Counted from the stretch's first letter, positions 17,571 to 25,647 are shown. The stretch is DNA of 64,000 nucleotides from JABDBE01 sp963832245 (GCA_963832245.1 CAWHTG010000004.1:1054001-1118000); one strand, 5' to 3'. The notes: generated from the sequence alone by a model not told the origin. Numbers and translations are program-made.

Positions 17571-17610
17571 TGATATCTAAATGATATCATAAAGATATTA
17601 CATTAGTCAA
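17571..17610 (-). promoter_or_regulatory. Leftward sigma-70-like promoter with three phased GATATC sites
   Basis: On the minus strand TTGACT (17605-17610) and TATCAT (17581-17586) are spaced by 18 bases, each one mismatch from consensus. GATATC at 17572-17577, GATATC at 17583-17588 and GATATT at 17594-17599 recur exactly every 11 bases, one helical turn. The central copy is within the palindrome ATGATATCAT and overlaps the -10 element, so a bound protein would block transcription of the recombination operon. The ribbon-helix-helix gene starting at 17646 is the obvious candidate repressor. Confidence 0.65.
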
Positions 17611-17645
17611 GGAGGCCTATTCAGGTTGCAGGGGCGCGCGAACAC

Positions 17646-17843
17646 ATGCACGATGAGAGGGTTGCTCTATTACTAAGGATTCGGCAGAGCCTTAAAGATC
17701 GGCTTGTCGATCTTGCCAAGCGTGAACACCGCTCGCTGAATCAGCAGATAGAGTTTCTGCTGGAGCATTCTCTTTTGAATGCCACAACGAATTTGTCGGA
17801 CTCTCACCAGACGGGGAAGCCGGGTGAGAAGCGGAAATCCTAG
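17646..17843 (+). CDS. Arc-like ribbon-helix-helix regulator
   Basis: A 65-residue protein whose first 45 residues read as an Arc-type ribbon-helix-helix domain: a strand VALLLRIRQSL, helix A KDRLVDLAKREH, a turn, and helix B SLNQQIEFLLEHSL. The tail is polar and probably disordered. Such dimers bind DNA through the paired strands, often at tandem short operators. It is divergent from the recombination operon, with 95 bases between the two starts, and phased GATATC sites in that gap, so it probably represses that operon and possibly itself. The start is the ATG at 17646 preceded by a weak GGGGC. Confidence 0.75.
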   Translation: MHDERVALLLRIRQSLKDRLVDLAKREHRSLNQQIEFLLEHSLLNATTNLSDSHQTGKPGEKRKS

Positions 17844-18299
17844 TTGGAACCCGCTGCGACCGGGTGCGGTACAAATCCGTGCTTTCCGGCCTAAATCTGT
17901 TCGGTAAACTATCGCGTTGGGCGGATCGAAAATAGTACGATTCGAGATGCTCGGTTCAGTCCTGAGCCGGGCGCGAAATTTCCCGTGTTGGAGCGACTCG
18001 GACTGACAAGGGCCATCGAGAACCGGCTATGTGCATAAGCTGCACCAAAACAGTCCAGCATCAACGAGGCGAGGGCAAGAACTACGTTCAATGAAGATTG
18101 GCAACACTTGACGCCGGTAGGCGCATCTAAGACTTAGTCAACTATTTACTGCTAGAGCTTCCGAGTGTGCAACACGTGTGATGTGATACGGTATTTTCGT
18201 CTAAAACATTTTGAGTGGAAAATGTCTTATGCGCCATCAAGTTCCGGATGATGAAAGTGGGACGAAAGCAGTTCTGGCTAAGCCCGGAAAGCTCCACCA
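17844..18299. other. No gene recognised between regulator and tandem repeats
   Basis: No frame here is supported. The stretch becomes AT-richer near 18130-18230. It lies between the regulator and the terminase genes, where a phage would keep its late promoter or origin; I could not recognise either. Confidence 0.35.
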
Positions 18300-18417
18300 A
18301 GACAACATAGTACGGTATTCCTCCTGAGCGGGGAGACCTAAGACAACGTAGTACGCCATTCCTCCTGAGCGGGGAGACCTAAGACAACGTAGTACGCCAT
18401 TCCTCCTGAGCGGGGAG
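18300..18417 (+). repeat. Three 41-base tandem repeats upstream of terminase
   Basis: Units start at 18300, 18341 and 18382, exactly 41 bases apart. Units 2 and 3 are identical over 36 bases; unit 1 differs at three positions; unit 3 lacks the last five bases. Each unit contains AGACAACRTAGTACG, then ATTCCTCCTGAGCGGGGAG. They end 112 bases before the terminase start. Sites like this could be terminase or small-subunit binding sites (pac/cos-like) or regulator-binding iterons. Confidence 0.85.
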
Positions 18418-18529
18418 CTGTCAAATCCTTAGTGTGCGAAGACACCGGAGTCCTGCAAGTGAGACCAGGATCCGTGCACCATTTCGGAAGCGCGCCAAAA
18501 ACTGCGCTGCAGCGCTTGACAGAGGGATC

Positions 18530-19237
18530 ATGGCTCAACGTGACCTAATAAAACGGATAGAAAAGTTGGAGGCGGAAGAGAGACGATCCAAATTCCTTCG
18601 TGCTAAAGAACGCCCAGCCAAGGATTCGGAACTTGTCGCCCGCAAAGTCCGTGATCCGTTGACCTGGCTTCAGCACTATACCCACACTAAGGATCCACAC
18701 TGGCGCGAGGCCGGAGCCAAATCCCCCTATCGGCGGTTTCCCGACAAGCCATACTTCCGGCCGATCATTGAAGCGTTGCAGCGTGAGCCAATTCTGTTCT
18801 GCGCGAAAAGTCGCGACCTGATGCTGTCCTGGTTGTTTGTCGGTTTCTTCACGCATGACTGCATGACCACGCCCGGCGTAGAGGTGTTGTTCCAGAGCCA
18901 GACCGAAGAAAAGGCTGCGGAGTTGGTCGACTACGCGAAAATCCTATACAGCCGCCAGGACCAAGACCTAAAGAAGCTCTATCCGCTTGACGCACCGTTG
19001 GCAAAGCAAAGCTGGCTTGAGCTGAACTTCCGCCACGGCAACCGCATCGTGGGGATTCCACACGGTGCGGATAAGATCCGGTCATACCACCCAACTGCAT
19101 TGTTCATCGATGAGGCCGCATTCGTACCGGACGCTGGTCAGTCGTATGACGAAGCGGTCGCAGCATGTCAGAAGATTGCAGTGTTGTCATCGGCCAATAC
19201 CGGCTGGTTTGAAAGCGTTGTGGTTTCAGCGGAGTAG
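18530..19237 (+). CDS. Terminase large subunit, ATPase part (ends at in-frame amber codon)
   Basis: 235 residues encoding the N-terminal motor half of a phage terminase large subunit. Start chosen at ATG 18530 (AGAGGGA upstream). Visible motifs: an atypical Walker-A-like CAKSRDLMLSW, Walker B ALFIDEAAF and the coupling motif VLSSAN. The frame ends with TAG at 19235-19237, but the same reading frame continues, after ACC ATG, into the nuclease half at 19241. The ancestral protein was therefore one polypeptide of about 575 residues. The amber codon may inactivate it, may be read through, or the halves may work as two chains. Confidence 0.8.
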   Translation: MAQRDLIKRIEKLEAEERRSKFLRAKERPAKDSELVARKVRDPLTWLQHYTHTKDPHWREAGAKSPYRRFPDKPYFRPIIEALQREPILFCAKSRDLMLSWLFVGFFTHDCMTTPGVEVLFQSQTEEKAAELVDYAKILYSRQDQDLKKLYPLDAPLAKQSWLELNFRHGNRIVGIPHGADKIRSYHPTALFIDEAAFVPDAGQSYDEAVAACQKIAVLSSANTGWFESVVVSAE

Positions 19238-19240
19238 ACC

Positions 19241-20257
19241 ATGAAAGAACTCGTGATAGGGCTGACGGAGAAGCGCACCCCGAATGGCATTTGCGTGCTG
19301 CGTGCGCATTACACCGCCGACCCCGAGCGTCGGAGACCGGAATGGAGAGAGCGAGAGCGGCGCAAATACACTTCCGAGAGCGCTTGGCAGGCCGAGCAGG
19401 AAATCGTATTCGGGGCTGGCGGAGGTGAACGACTGTTCGCTGAAATCCTCTCGCGGTACGCCCATAAGATCATCATCGATCCGGAAACGTCGGGATTCGA
19501 ACCCTCGCCGCACTGGGACTATTTCGGCGGGTTCGATGCAGGAAAGGCTAACCCCACGGCAGCCCTCGTAGCATGCATCGATTTTGATGGAATCATCTAC
19601 ATCCTGCGGGAATACTACCAGCCTGGGCTGAGCCCCAAGCAGCACACGCCATGGTTGCAGCGCTTGCAGGGATTCATGGGCATCCCGATCTATTCAGATC
19701 CTTCAATTTTCTACGCTAACCAGGCGCAGAACGATGGTACTTTCAAGGCCATCTCATCGCTATACCAAGAAGAGGGCATCGACGATCTGACGCCGGCGCC
19801 AGAAAACAATGAGCTTCTTGGAATGGAGTGTATTCTTCGGCACTGGATGAACCTAGACCAGCAGGAACCGACACTCAAGATATTGTGTCCAGAGCGCAGC
19901 CGTGATATAGCGAAGCCACAATTTGGTGTCCACAACGAAGGCTGCCCTAATCTTTTGTGGGAGCTCCGGCGTGCTCGACGGGCAGAGCTGACGCCAGCGC
20001 AACTAGTGATCAAAAATCCCACAGAGAAGATCGTCGACAAAGACAACCATTTGCGGGACTGTCTCAAGTATCTCCTTCTGACCATGCCGAATCCCGCTGA
20101 GAAGAGTTGGCAGATGAAGGCGGCTGAGGCCGTCGCTCCCCTGGCTGCGGCAGGCGATCTCACCTCAGCCTACTTCAGGTATCGGCAGATCGAAGCGGAG
20201 GCCAAAGGATGCAACCGACGGATACACATTGGTCGCCCTCCCATTCGTAGGTATTGA
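19241..20257 (+). CDS. Terminase large subunit, nuclease part
   Basis: 338 residues. It continues the terminase in the same frame as the upstream half. It begins with the linker pattern GICVLRAHYTADPERR, then the RNase-H-like nuclease fold: GGFDAGKANPTAALVA with a catalytic Asp, a central Asp in YSDPSIFY, and DKDNHLRDCLKYLLL with the final Asp pair. This nuclease would cut concatemeric phage DNA during packaging. GGAG lies six bases before ATG 19241, partly formed by the codons before the amber stop, so reinitiation is plausible. Confidence 0.8.
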   Translation: MKELVIGLTEKRTPNGICVLRAHYTADPERRRPEWRERERRKYTSESAWQAEQEIVFGAGGGERLFAEILSRYAHKIIIDPETSGFEPSPHWDYFGGFDAGKANPTAALVACIDFDGIIYILREYYQPGLSPKQHTPWLQRLQGFMGIPIYSDPSIFYANQAQNDGTFKAISSLYQEEGIDDLTPAPENNELLGMECILRHWMNLDQQEPTLKILCPERSRDIAKPQFGVHNEGCPNLLWELRRARRAELTPAQLVIKNPTEKIVDKDNHLRDCLKYLLLTMPNPAEKSWQMKAAEAVAPLAAAGDLTSAYFRYRQIEAEAKGCNRRIHIGRPPIRRY

Positions 20258-20379
20258 TCATTCTTCATCTCTCAGCAAGGTTGGGGTGTACGACGAGGCG
20301 CGAAGAGACAGGAGTCGAAAACGCTGCGGACTGATAGCGAGTTGAAAGTTGCTGCCCATTCTTTCTACATGGAGACCAA

Positions 20380-20814
20380 ATGGAGACCAAGCGAAGAGAA
20401 AGTCGTTGCAAAGGCCGGACCAAGGCGGGGAAGCCTTGTCGTGCAGCGGCAACCGCCGGCGGCCTCTGCTTCTTTCATGCCAACCCCAACAAGGCCTCGG
20501 AACTAGGCCGAATCGGGGGCAGGAGCAAGCGTCATGCTGCCTTCGAAAGTGGAGATCCACTACCTACACTGGACAACGCGGCTGCACTGCTAGATACGGC
20601 TGGGCGTTTGGTCGCCAATGTTCTCGCGGGCAAAGTTCCCCACAGGGTCGCCGCTAGCCTGGCACCTCTAATGAACCTCCTGCTGCACGCGATCAAGACG
20701 ACGGATATCGAGCAGCGACTGGCGAAGTTGGAGCAGTCGAGTCTGACGGACAGCACCTCTGATGAACCTGGAGCTGCACGCGATCTAGATAGCGGAATCC
20801 CGGGCCGCGAGTGA
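20380..20814 (+). CDS. Zinc-motif protein beside terminase
   Basis: 144 residues. The N-terminus has a compact Cys-His pattern: CKGRTKAGKPC, then LCFFHANP, giving C-x10-C, then C-x2-H, which suggests one zinc site. Next come GRIGGRSKRHA and a helical region (LLDTAGRLVANVLAGKVPHR, LNLLLHAIKTTDIEQRLAKL) that may dimerise; the tail is polar. Proteins with this N-terminal pattern are common in Acidobacteriota, often as hypotheticals. Its place after the terminase suggests a packaging or DNA-binding role, possibly in place of a small subunit; this is inference. Two ATGs occur 11 bases apart; I use the second, in frame. Confidence 0.7.
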   Translation: METKRRESRCKGRTKAGKPCRAAATAGGLCFFHANPNKASELGRIGGRSKRHAAFESGDPLPTLDNAAALLDTAGRLVANVLAGKVPHRVAASLAPLMNLLLHAIKTTDIEQRLAKLEQSSLTDSTSDEPGAARDLDSGIPGRE

Positions 20815-20990
20815 CCAAGCGGGCGGAGCGGTTGGTTGGAGCGGAGGGAGATCTTGATGACAACGCGAAGGTGCCGGCGCTTGAGTGGGGCGAGCCTTCG
20901 AAGCTCAGCCCAGTCCTACCGAATCCTGCGGCCGAGAAAGGCACCAAGGCGAACGGGTTCGTGGATGGCTCGGACATCAATAAATCATAG
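20811..20990 (+). CDS. Small downstream ORF overlapping the zinc-motif gene
   Basis: A 59-codon frame starts at GTG 20811 and overlaps the upstream TGA as GTGA, the arrangement of translationally coupled phage genes. The product is charged and probably disordered (TKRAERLVGAEGDLDDNA), ending NKS. No family recognised. The overlap is the main support. Confidence 0.4.
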   Translation: MTKRAERLVGAEGDLDDNAKVPALEWGEPSKLSPVLPNPAAEKGTKANGFVDGSDINKS

Positions 20991-21213
20991 ATTGATATGC
21001 CTCAACCTATACAATGCCAGAGAGCCATCAAACCCCCGCATGGATTTATTCCAAGACTAACGTTCTCAGATTCTCCAGCCGCCAGTGTTTCTTCAAGAGG
21101 GAACGACCGCACCGGTGATGCGGGCTCTCGGAGAGGTGGCTGACCTTCGACATGATCGCAATTGGGCGGCCGGCATATCGAACCGCCGCTGAGCAAAGGA
21201 TTGGACTGACGTG
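20991..21213. other. Right boundary region of the phage-like block
   Basis: No gene recognised. The terminase-side genes end at 20990 and the leftward transglutaminase-like gene loses similarity to its family near 21240. An element boundary is likely between 21000 and 21250. I could not identify an attachment-site repeat. Confidence 0.35.
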
Positions 21214-21738
21214 TCATACGGCTCCCAAACAAGTGCCAGGATGGACACCAACAGTCGCGATGCAGAAGACGGGCTCCTCGGTGGTCATCCAGTTCTGGCG
21301 ATCGAAGCGGGAGAGGTTGACGGGGCGGGAGAACGTGTGCAGGGTGCGTTCGCGGCGCATGTTGAAATACACATTGAAGTAGCTCATGGCGAGCTCGCGC
21401 AGAGTGCGGTAGACGGGTTCGCGATAGCGGCATCCGCTGTAGTTGGATTTGGCCACCGTGCCCCAATGGCCGTTCACGCGATAGAGGGCGAGGACGTGGT
21501 CGGTGTCGTGGTGGGCCTCGAGATCGAGCAATAGCGGTGGGTAGCCATTTACCCGAAGGGCGGCGGCGGCGAAGATGGCGCCCTCGCAGCAGTGGGCTGT
21601 GTTTTCGCGCAGGACGCGGCGCGGCGACCAGGCGGTGTCCTCGAGGTGGTAGGGCATGTCGTCGAGGAGGCGCTGGATTCCGTAGGGGGTTTTCAGGCTG
21701 CGCAGCTTGCGTAGTTCGGCGGGGGTGAAGTTGTTCAT
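21214..21738 (-). CDS. Transglutaminase-like protein, C-terminus probably truncated
   Basis: 174 residues. The core carries the Cys-His-Asp pattern of transglutaminase-fold proteins: ENTAHCCEGAIFAAAALR, LDLEAHHDTDHVLALY, and GHWGTVAKSNYSG. A function cannot be named; members may be cysteine proteases or amidases or be catalytically silent. The conserved part runs to NWMTTEEPVF, after which the last 18 residues (CIATVGVHPGTCLGAV) look unrelated. This suggests that the 3' end was replaced when the adjacent block inserted. It is transcribed leftward, towards that block. Confidence 0.65.
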   Translation of the reverse strand: MNNFTPAELRKLRSLKTPYGIQRLLDDMPYHLEDTAWSPRRVLRENTAHCCEGAIFAAAALRVNGYPPLLLDLEAHHDTDHVLALYRVNGHWGTVAKSNYSGCRYREPVYRTLRELAMSYFNVYFNMRRERTLHTFSRPVNLSRFDRQNWMTTEEPVFCIATVGVHPGTCLGAV

Positions 21739-21807
21739 TCTTGAATTCAGTTTATCGTGCGGATGGGGAGAGAGCGTTAACCACTAAGGACACGAAGCAG
21801 TTGTTCG

Positions 21808-21950
21808 GAGCACGTGGAGACAGCCGCCCTCGGCTGTAAAGCTCACTGCTTCAGAAATAGATCGAGTGCTTCCGCAGCCTCCCTTAGACCATGGCGGCGA
21901 TCTGCGGAGCTTTGCTCCGCTGGACAGCCGAGGGCGGCTGTCCCCACGTG
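21808..21950. repeat. Inverted repeat pair, GACAGCCGAGGGCGGCTGTC family
   Basis: The arm near 21810-21838 (CACGTGGAGACAGCC...) is the near-perfect complement of the arm at 21921-21949. The right arm with its flank (21893-21950) is about 85% identical to 38822-38876, upstream of the first amino-acid permease. It lies between two leftward genes. Confidence 0.85.
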
Positions 21951-21951
21951 A

Positions 21952-22641
21952 TTATCGCAGGAATAGCTCCGCGAGTTCATGGGGAGAGTCGACTGTGACA
22001 TCTGGTGGGGCTTCGCAGAGGGTGTGGGGGGCGAAGCCGTACGTCACGCCGCAGGTCCAGAGGTTGGCGTTGCGTCCGGTGATGACGTCGACGGAGGAGT
22101 CGCCGACCATCAGTGTTTCGTTGGGGTGGGTTTTGGTCTCGCGCAGGATCGCCTGGGCTCCTTTCGGGTCGGGCTTCTTGGTGGAGAAACTGTTTCCTCC
22201 ATAGATATGAATGAAGAATTCAGCGAGGCCGAGGGCTTCGACGATGGCTCGCGAAGGATTGACTGGCTTGTTGGACAGGACGGCCATCTTTCTGGGGATG
22301 CCGTTGGAGTTGCGAACCGCGGCCAGCATGGGTTTAATGTCGTCGTAGAGGTGAGTGTGGTCGAGCTTGTGAACGCGATAGTAGCCGAGGAAATGCTCCA
22401 GGCCTTCTTTTACCAGGCTCTCGTCCCGAGGATCGCCAAGAGCTCTGCGCACCAGCATTGGGGCGCCGTCGCCCACGTATGAGGCGATGACGTCGCCTGG
22501 CAGTTCGGGACGTTCGAAGTGTTTGAGCATGGCGTTTACCGAGTGGATTAAGTCGAGGCGCGAATCGATTAGGGTGCCATCGAGATCGAAGATCAGCAGC
22601 TTGATCAGGCTGGGATCGAATTGGCGGTGGAATTTAATCAT
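21952..22641 (-). CDS. gph: HAD-family phosphatase, phosphoglycolate phosphatase-like
   Basis: 229 residues. HAD motif I is LLIFDLDGTLIDS (residues 16-28) with the nucleophile Asp; motif II lies in KMAVLSNKP; the motif III Lys is in STKKPDPKG; motif IV is MVGDSSVDV. The helical cap between motifs I and II is of the Gph/PGMB type. It would hydrolyse 2-phosphoglycolate, formed when 3'-phosphoglycolate DNA ends are repaired, but related enzymes act on pyrophosphate or nucleotides. Transcribed leftward from a start within AT-rich sequence. Confidence 0.8.
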   Translation of the reverse strand: MIKFHRQFDPSLIKLLIFDLDGTLIDSRLDLIHSVNAMLKHFERPELPGDVIASYVGDGAPMLVRRALGDPRDESLVKEGLEHFLGYYRVHKLDHTHLYDDIKPMLAAVRNSNGIPRKMAVLSNKPVNPSRAIVEALGLAEFFIHIYGGNSFSTKKPDPKGAQAILRETKTHPNETLMVGDSSVDVITGRNANLWTCGVTYGFAPHTLCEAPPDVTVDSPHELAELFLR

Positions 22642-22666
22642 GCACTTTCAGGATAAATGATGAGAA

Positions 22667-22813
22667 GCATTCAGCACTCAGCAGTCAGCGAGTGCCGCAA
22701 CTAGCGTTTGGCAATTAGCACTTGGTCCTGGAGATCTTCGGCTCGGTTTCACAATTGAGGGGCCAAGTGCCAATTGCTAAATGCCAATTGCTGAATGCCA
22801 ATTGCTGAATGCT
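22667..22813. repeat. Inverted repeat, CAGCATTCAGCAATTGGC family
   Basis: The left half (AGCATTCAGCACTCAGCAGTCAG, then GGCAATTAGCACTTGG) pairs with the right half (CCAAGTGCCAATTGCTAAATG, then three near-repeats of CCAATTGCTGAATG). It lies between divergent genes gph and the E1 gene, so it covers their promoter region. Related elements are at 58532-58626 and 61027-61122. Confidence 0.8.
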
Positions 22814-22851
22814 GTTGTCAACCACTGGTCTGGATTTACAATGGAAAAAGT

Positions 22852-25065
22852 ATGGCGACCAGGACAGAGTCTAAACCGGCTGGCATAGCTCACGAGAAGC
22901 TCAGAAGCGCGGGCAAGACCTACGAGGGTCTTTCGCGCGAGCAATTGATTGAGTCCTACCGGATCATGTACACCTCCCGGCGCGTGGATGACCGCGAGAT
23001 CCTACTCAAACGCCAGCAGAAAATTTTCTTTCAGATTTCTGGAGCGGGCCACGAAGCGGTTGGCGTGGCGGCGGGCTTCGCCCTGAAGCCGGGCTACGAC
23101 TGGTTTTATCCCTACTATCGCGATCGGGCGCTGTGCCTGGCTCTTGGGGCAACTCCCCTTGAGATGTTCCTGATGGCGGTAGGTGCCGCCGCTGATCCGC
23201 AGTCGGGCGGACGGCAGATGCCTTCGCATTGGAGCTTTCCGAAACTGAATGTGGTCACCCAGTCTTCGCCTACCGGGTCTCAGATTTTGCAGGCCGTGGG
23301 TTGTGCAGAAGCCGGACGCTACTTCGCGGCTCATCCGCAGGCCGCCAAGAAGAGTGAAGGAGACTACCGCCAATTCAAGGACGTGACATTTCAGCGCGAT
23401 GAAGTCACCTACGTTTCACTCGGGGATGGCGCCACCAGCGAAGGTGAGTTCTGGGAGGCGATGAACACCGCGTCCAATAGCAAGTTGCCGGTGTTGTTTG
23501 TGGTCGAGGACAACGGATACGCGATTTCGGTTCCCGTCGAGGTCCAAACTGCGGGGGGGAATATTTCGCGGCTGGTCGCGGGGTTTCCGAATTTCCATTT
23601 TGAAGAAATCGACGGCACCGATCCGGTTGTGTCTTATGCGGCGTTTGTTCGCGCTGCGGCCCACTGCCGGGCGGGTGAAGGACCGGGGTTCATTCATGCG
23701 CATGTGATCCGGCCTTATTCGCATTCGCTTTCTGATGACGAGAAACTTTACCGTCCGGATGCCGAACGCGAGCGCGATGCGGCTCGCGATCCCATTACGC
23801 GCATGCAGATGTTCCTGATACGTGAAGGCATTCTCGACGAAAACGGTATTAACAAGCTAGAGAAGCAAGTAGAAGACGAGTTGCAGGTTGCGGTAGATCA
23901 GGCATTGGCCGCGCCTCCGCCCACCCCTGACACGATTGAGCTTTACGTTTACTCACCCGATCTTGATCCTACTTCTCCGTCGCTCGAGACTGAGCCGGTT
24001 TTTGCCGCTCCCGCGGCGGACGGCAAGAAGCTTGCTCCAAAAACCATGGCCGATTTGATCAATTCCACGCTGCGTGACGAGATGCGTCGGGATGAGCGTA
24101 TTGTGATTTTCGGCGAAGACGTGGCCGATTGCAGCCGCGAACAGTATCTGAAAGAGAAGCTGATCAAGGGCAAAGGCGGCGTCTTCAAGTTAACTTTCGG
24201 CTTGCAGAACGATTTCGGCTGCGAGCGCGTCTTCAATTCGCCACTGGCGGAGGCGAACATCGTGGGCCGTGCGGTGGGCATGGCTACGCGTGGGATGAAG
24301 CCGGTCGTGGAGATTCAGTTCTTCGATTACATCTGGCCTGCCATGATGCAGCTGCGAGACGAGTTGCCGCTAATCCGCTGGCGTTCGAATAATGGGTTTT
24401 CTTCGCCTTGCGTCATTCGGGTTGCGATTGGTGGATATTTGACTGGCGGTGCCATCTATCACTCGCAGTGCGGGGAGAGCATCTTCACGCACACGCCCGG
24501 AATGCGGGTTGTTTTTCCGTCCAACGCACTGGATGCCGCCGGTCTGCTGCGCACGGCGATTCGCTGTGACGATCCGGTTCTGTTCCTGGAACATAAGCGG
24601 CTTTATCGTGAAACTTTTGGACGCGCGCCTTATCCAGGACCGGATTACACCATCCCGTTCGGCAAGGCGAAGGTCGTGCAGGCCGGAACTGATTTGACCG
24701 TGATCACGTACGGAGCCGTTGTCCCTCGGGCGTTGCAAGCGGCGCAGAAATTGGAACGCGAGCAGGGAGTCAAGGTCGAGTTAATCGATTTGCGATGCTT
24801 GAATCCATTTGATTGGGAGACAATCGTGGCTTCGGTAAGCAAGACCAATCGAGCGCTAGTGGCTTACGAAGATACTTTGAGTTGGGGTTACGGCGCAGAA
24901 ATCGCGGCTCGGATTGCTGATCAATTATTTGATCACCTGGACGCGCCGGTGCGCCGCGTCGCCGCGAAAGATGTGTTTGTCGCCTATCAGCCGATTCTCG
25001 AAGATGCAATCCTGCCTCAGGCCGAGGATCTGTTGCGGGCCATGAAGGAATTGGTGGAGTACTGA
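22852..25065 (+). CDS. 2-oxoacid dehydrogenase E1, alpha-beta fusion
   Basis: 737 residues. It would decarboxylate a 2-oxoacid (branched-chain or pyruvate) with thiamine diphosphate and pass the acyl group to an E2 lipoyl protein. The alpha half (to about 385) has the ThDP motif GDGATSEGEFWEA ending with VVEDNGYAISVP. The beta half (from about 400) has IFGEDVADCSREQY, ERVFNSPLAEANIVG, RGMKPVVEIQFFDYIW and QCGESIFTHTPG. Bacteria usually encode the halves separately; the fused form is known in Acidobacteriota and Bacteroidota. The start is ATG 22852; earlier in-frame ATGs lie in the intergenic repeat. E2 and E3 genes are not in the window. Confidence 0.92.
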   Translation: MATRTESKPAGIAHEKLRSAGKTYEGLSREQLIESYRIMYTSRRVDDREILLKRQQKIFFQISGAGHEAVGVAAGFALKPGYDWFYPYYRDRALCLALGATPLEMFLMAVGAAADPQSGGRQMPSHWSFPKLNVVTQSSPTGSQILQAVGCAEAGRYFAAHPQAAKKSEGDYRQFKDVTFQRDEVTYVSLGDGATSEGEFWEAMNTASNSKLPVLFVVEDNGYAISVPVEVQTAGGNISRLVAGFPNFHFEEIDGTDPVVSYAAFVRAAAHCRAGEGPGFIHAHVIRPYSHSLSDDEKLYRPDAERERDAARDPITRMQMFLIREGILDENGINKLEKQVEDELQVAVDQALAAPPPTPDTIELYVYSPDLDPTSPSLETEPVFAAPAADGKKLAPKTMADLINSTLRDEMRRDERIVIFGEDVADCSREQYLKEKLIKGKGGVFKLTFGLQNDFGCERVFNSPLAEANIVGRAVGMATRGMKPVVEIQFFDYIWPAMMQLRDELPLIRWRSNNGFSSPCVIRVAIGGYLTGGAIYHSQCGESIFTHTPGMRVVFPSNALDAAGLLRTAIRCDDPVLFLEHKRLYRETFGRAPYPGPDYTIPFGKAKVVQAGTDLTVITYGAVVPRALQAAQKLEREQGVKVELIDLRCLNPFDWETIVASVSKTNRALVAYEDTLSWGYGAEIAARIADQLFDHLDAPVRRVAAKDVFVAYQPILEDAILPQAEDLLRAMKELVEY

Positions 25066-25131
25066 GTTGTCCTTCCAGCAACCGTAAAAGCGATAAATCG
25101 GCGTTCAGGTTTCGAATACGAGATAAGTACG

Positions 25132-25647
25132 ATGGATTCCCGCCTGCACAAGTTGAAACAATCCCTGGAATCGGCGGTGGAAGGCATGTCCTGCGAGCAA
25201 TGGAGCTGGCATCCCCCGGGCAAGTGGTGCGCGGCGGAGGTATTGGAACATCTGTATCTCTCCTACACTGGAACGATCCAGGGATTCGATAGAGTAATAA
25301 GAAAAGGAAAACCGCTGGCTTCGCGGGCGTCCATGCGGCAACGTGTGCTGACCTCAGTCGTCGTAGGATTGGGCCACATACCTGCCGGACTCAAAGCCCC
25401 CGCAGTTGCCGAACCGAGGGGCTTGCAGGCGGAAAAGGTGCGAAACGAGATCGGGGAAAAGATTACAGCAATGGATGCGATCATCGCCCAGTGTGAAGCC
25501 CGCTTCGGGCGCCGCGCAATGCTGCTCGACCATCCGATTCTGGGCCCGTTGACTGCGCCACAATGGAGAAAACTTCATGTAGTGCATGGGAAACATCACC
25601 TGAAACAGCTTCTCCGGCTTCGCGAAAGCGCGCGTCAAATGACCTAA
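25132..25647 (+). CDS. DinB-like (DUF1569-type) protein
   Basis: 171 residues forming a likely four-helix bundle. The motifs GKWCAAEVLEHLYLS near the N-terminus and RKLHVVHGKHHLKQLLRL near the C-terminus supply three His in the DinB/YfiT arrangement for one metal ion. Members include thiol S-transferases and uncharacterised proteins; the substrate is unknown. It overlaps nothing. The next gene starts 72 bases downstream in the same direction, so cotranscription is possible. Confidence 0.75.
   Translation: MDSRLHKLKQSLESAVEGMSCEQWSWHPPGKWCAAEVLEHLYLSYTGTIQGFDRVIRKGKPLASRASMRQRVLTSVVVGLGHIPAGLKAPAVAEPRGLQAEKVRNEIGEKITAMDAIIAQCEARFGRRAMLLDHPILGPLTAPQWRKLHVVHGKHHLKQLLRLRESARQMT

Noticed and set aside
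18300..18417. CRISPR-like array
   Set aside because: Units are contiguous 41-base tandem copies with no unique spacers.
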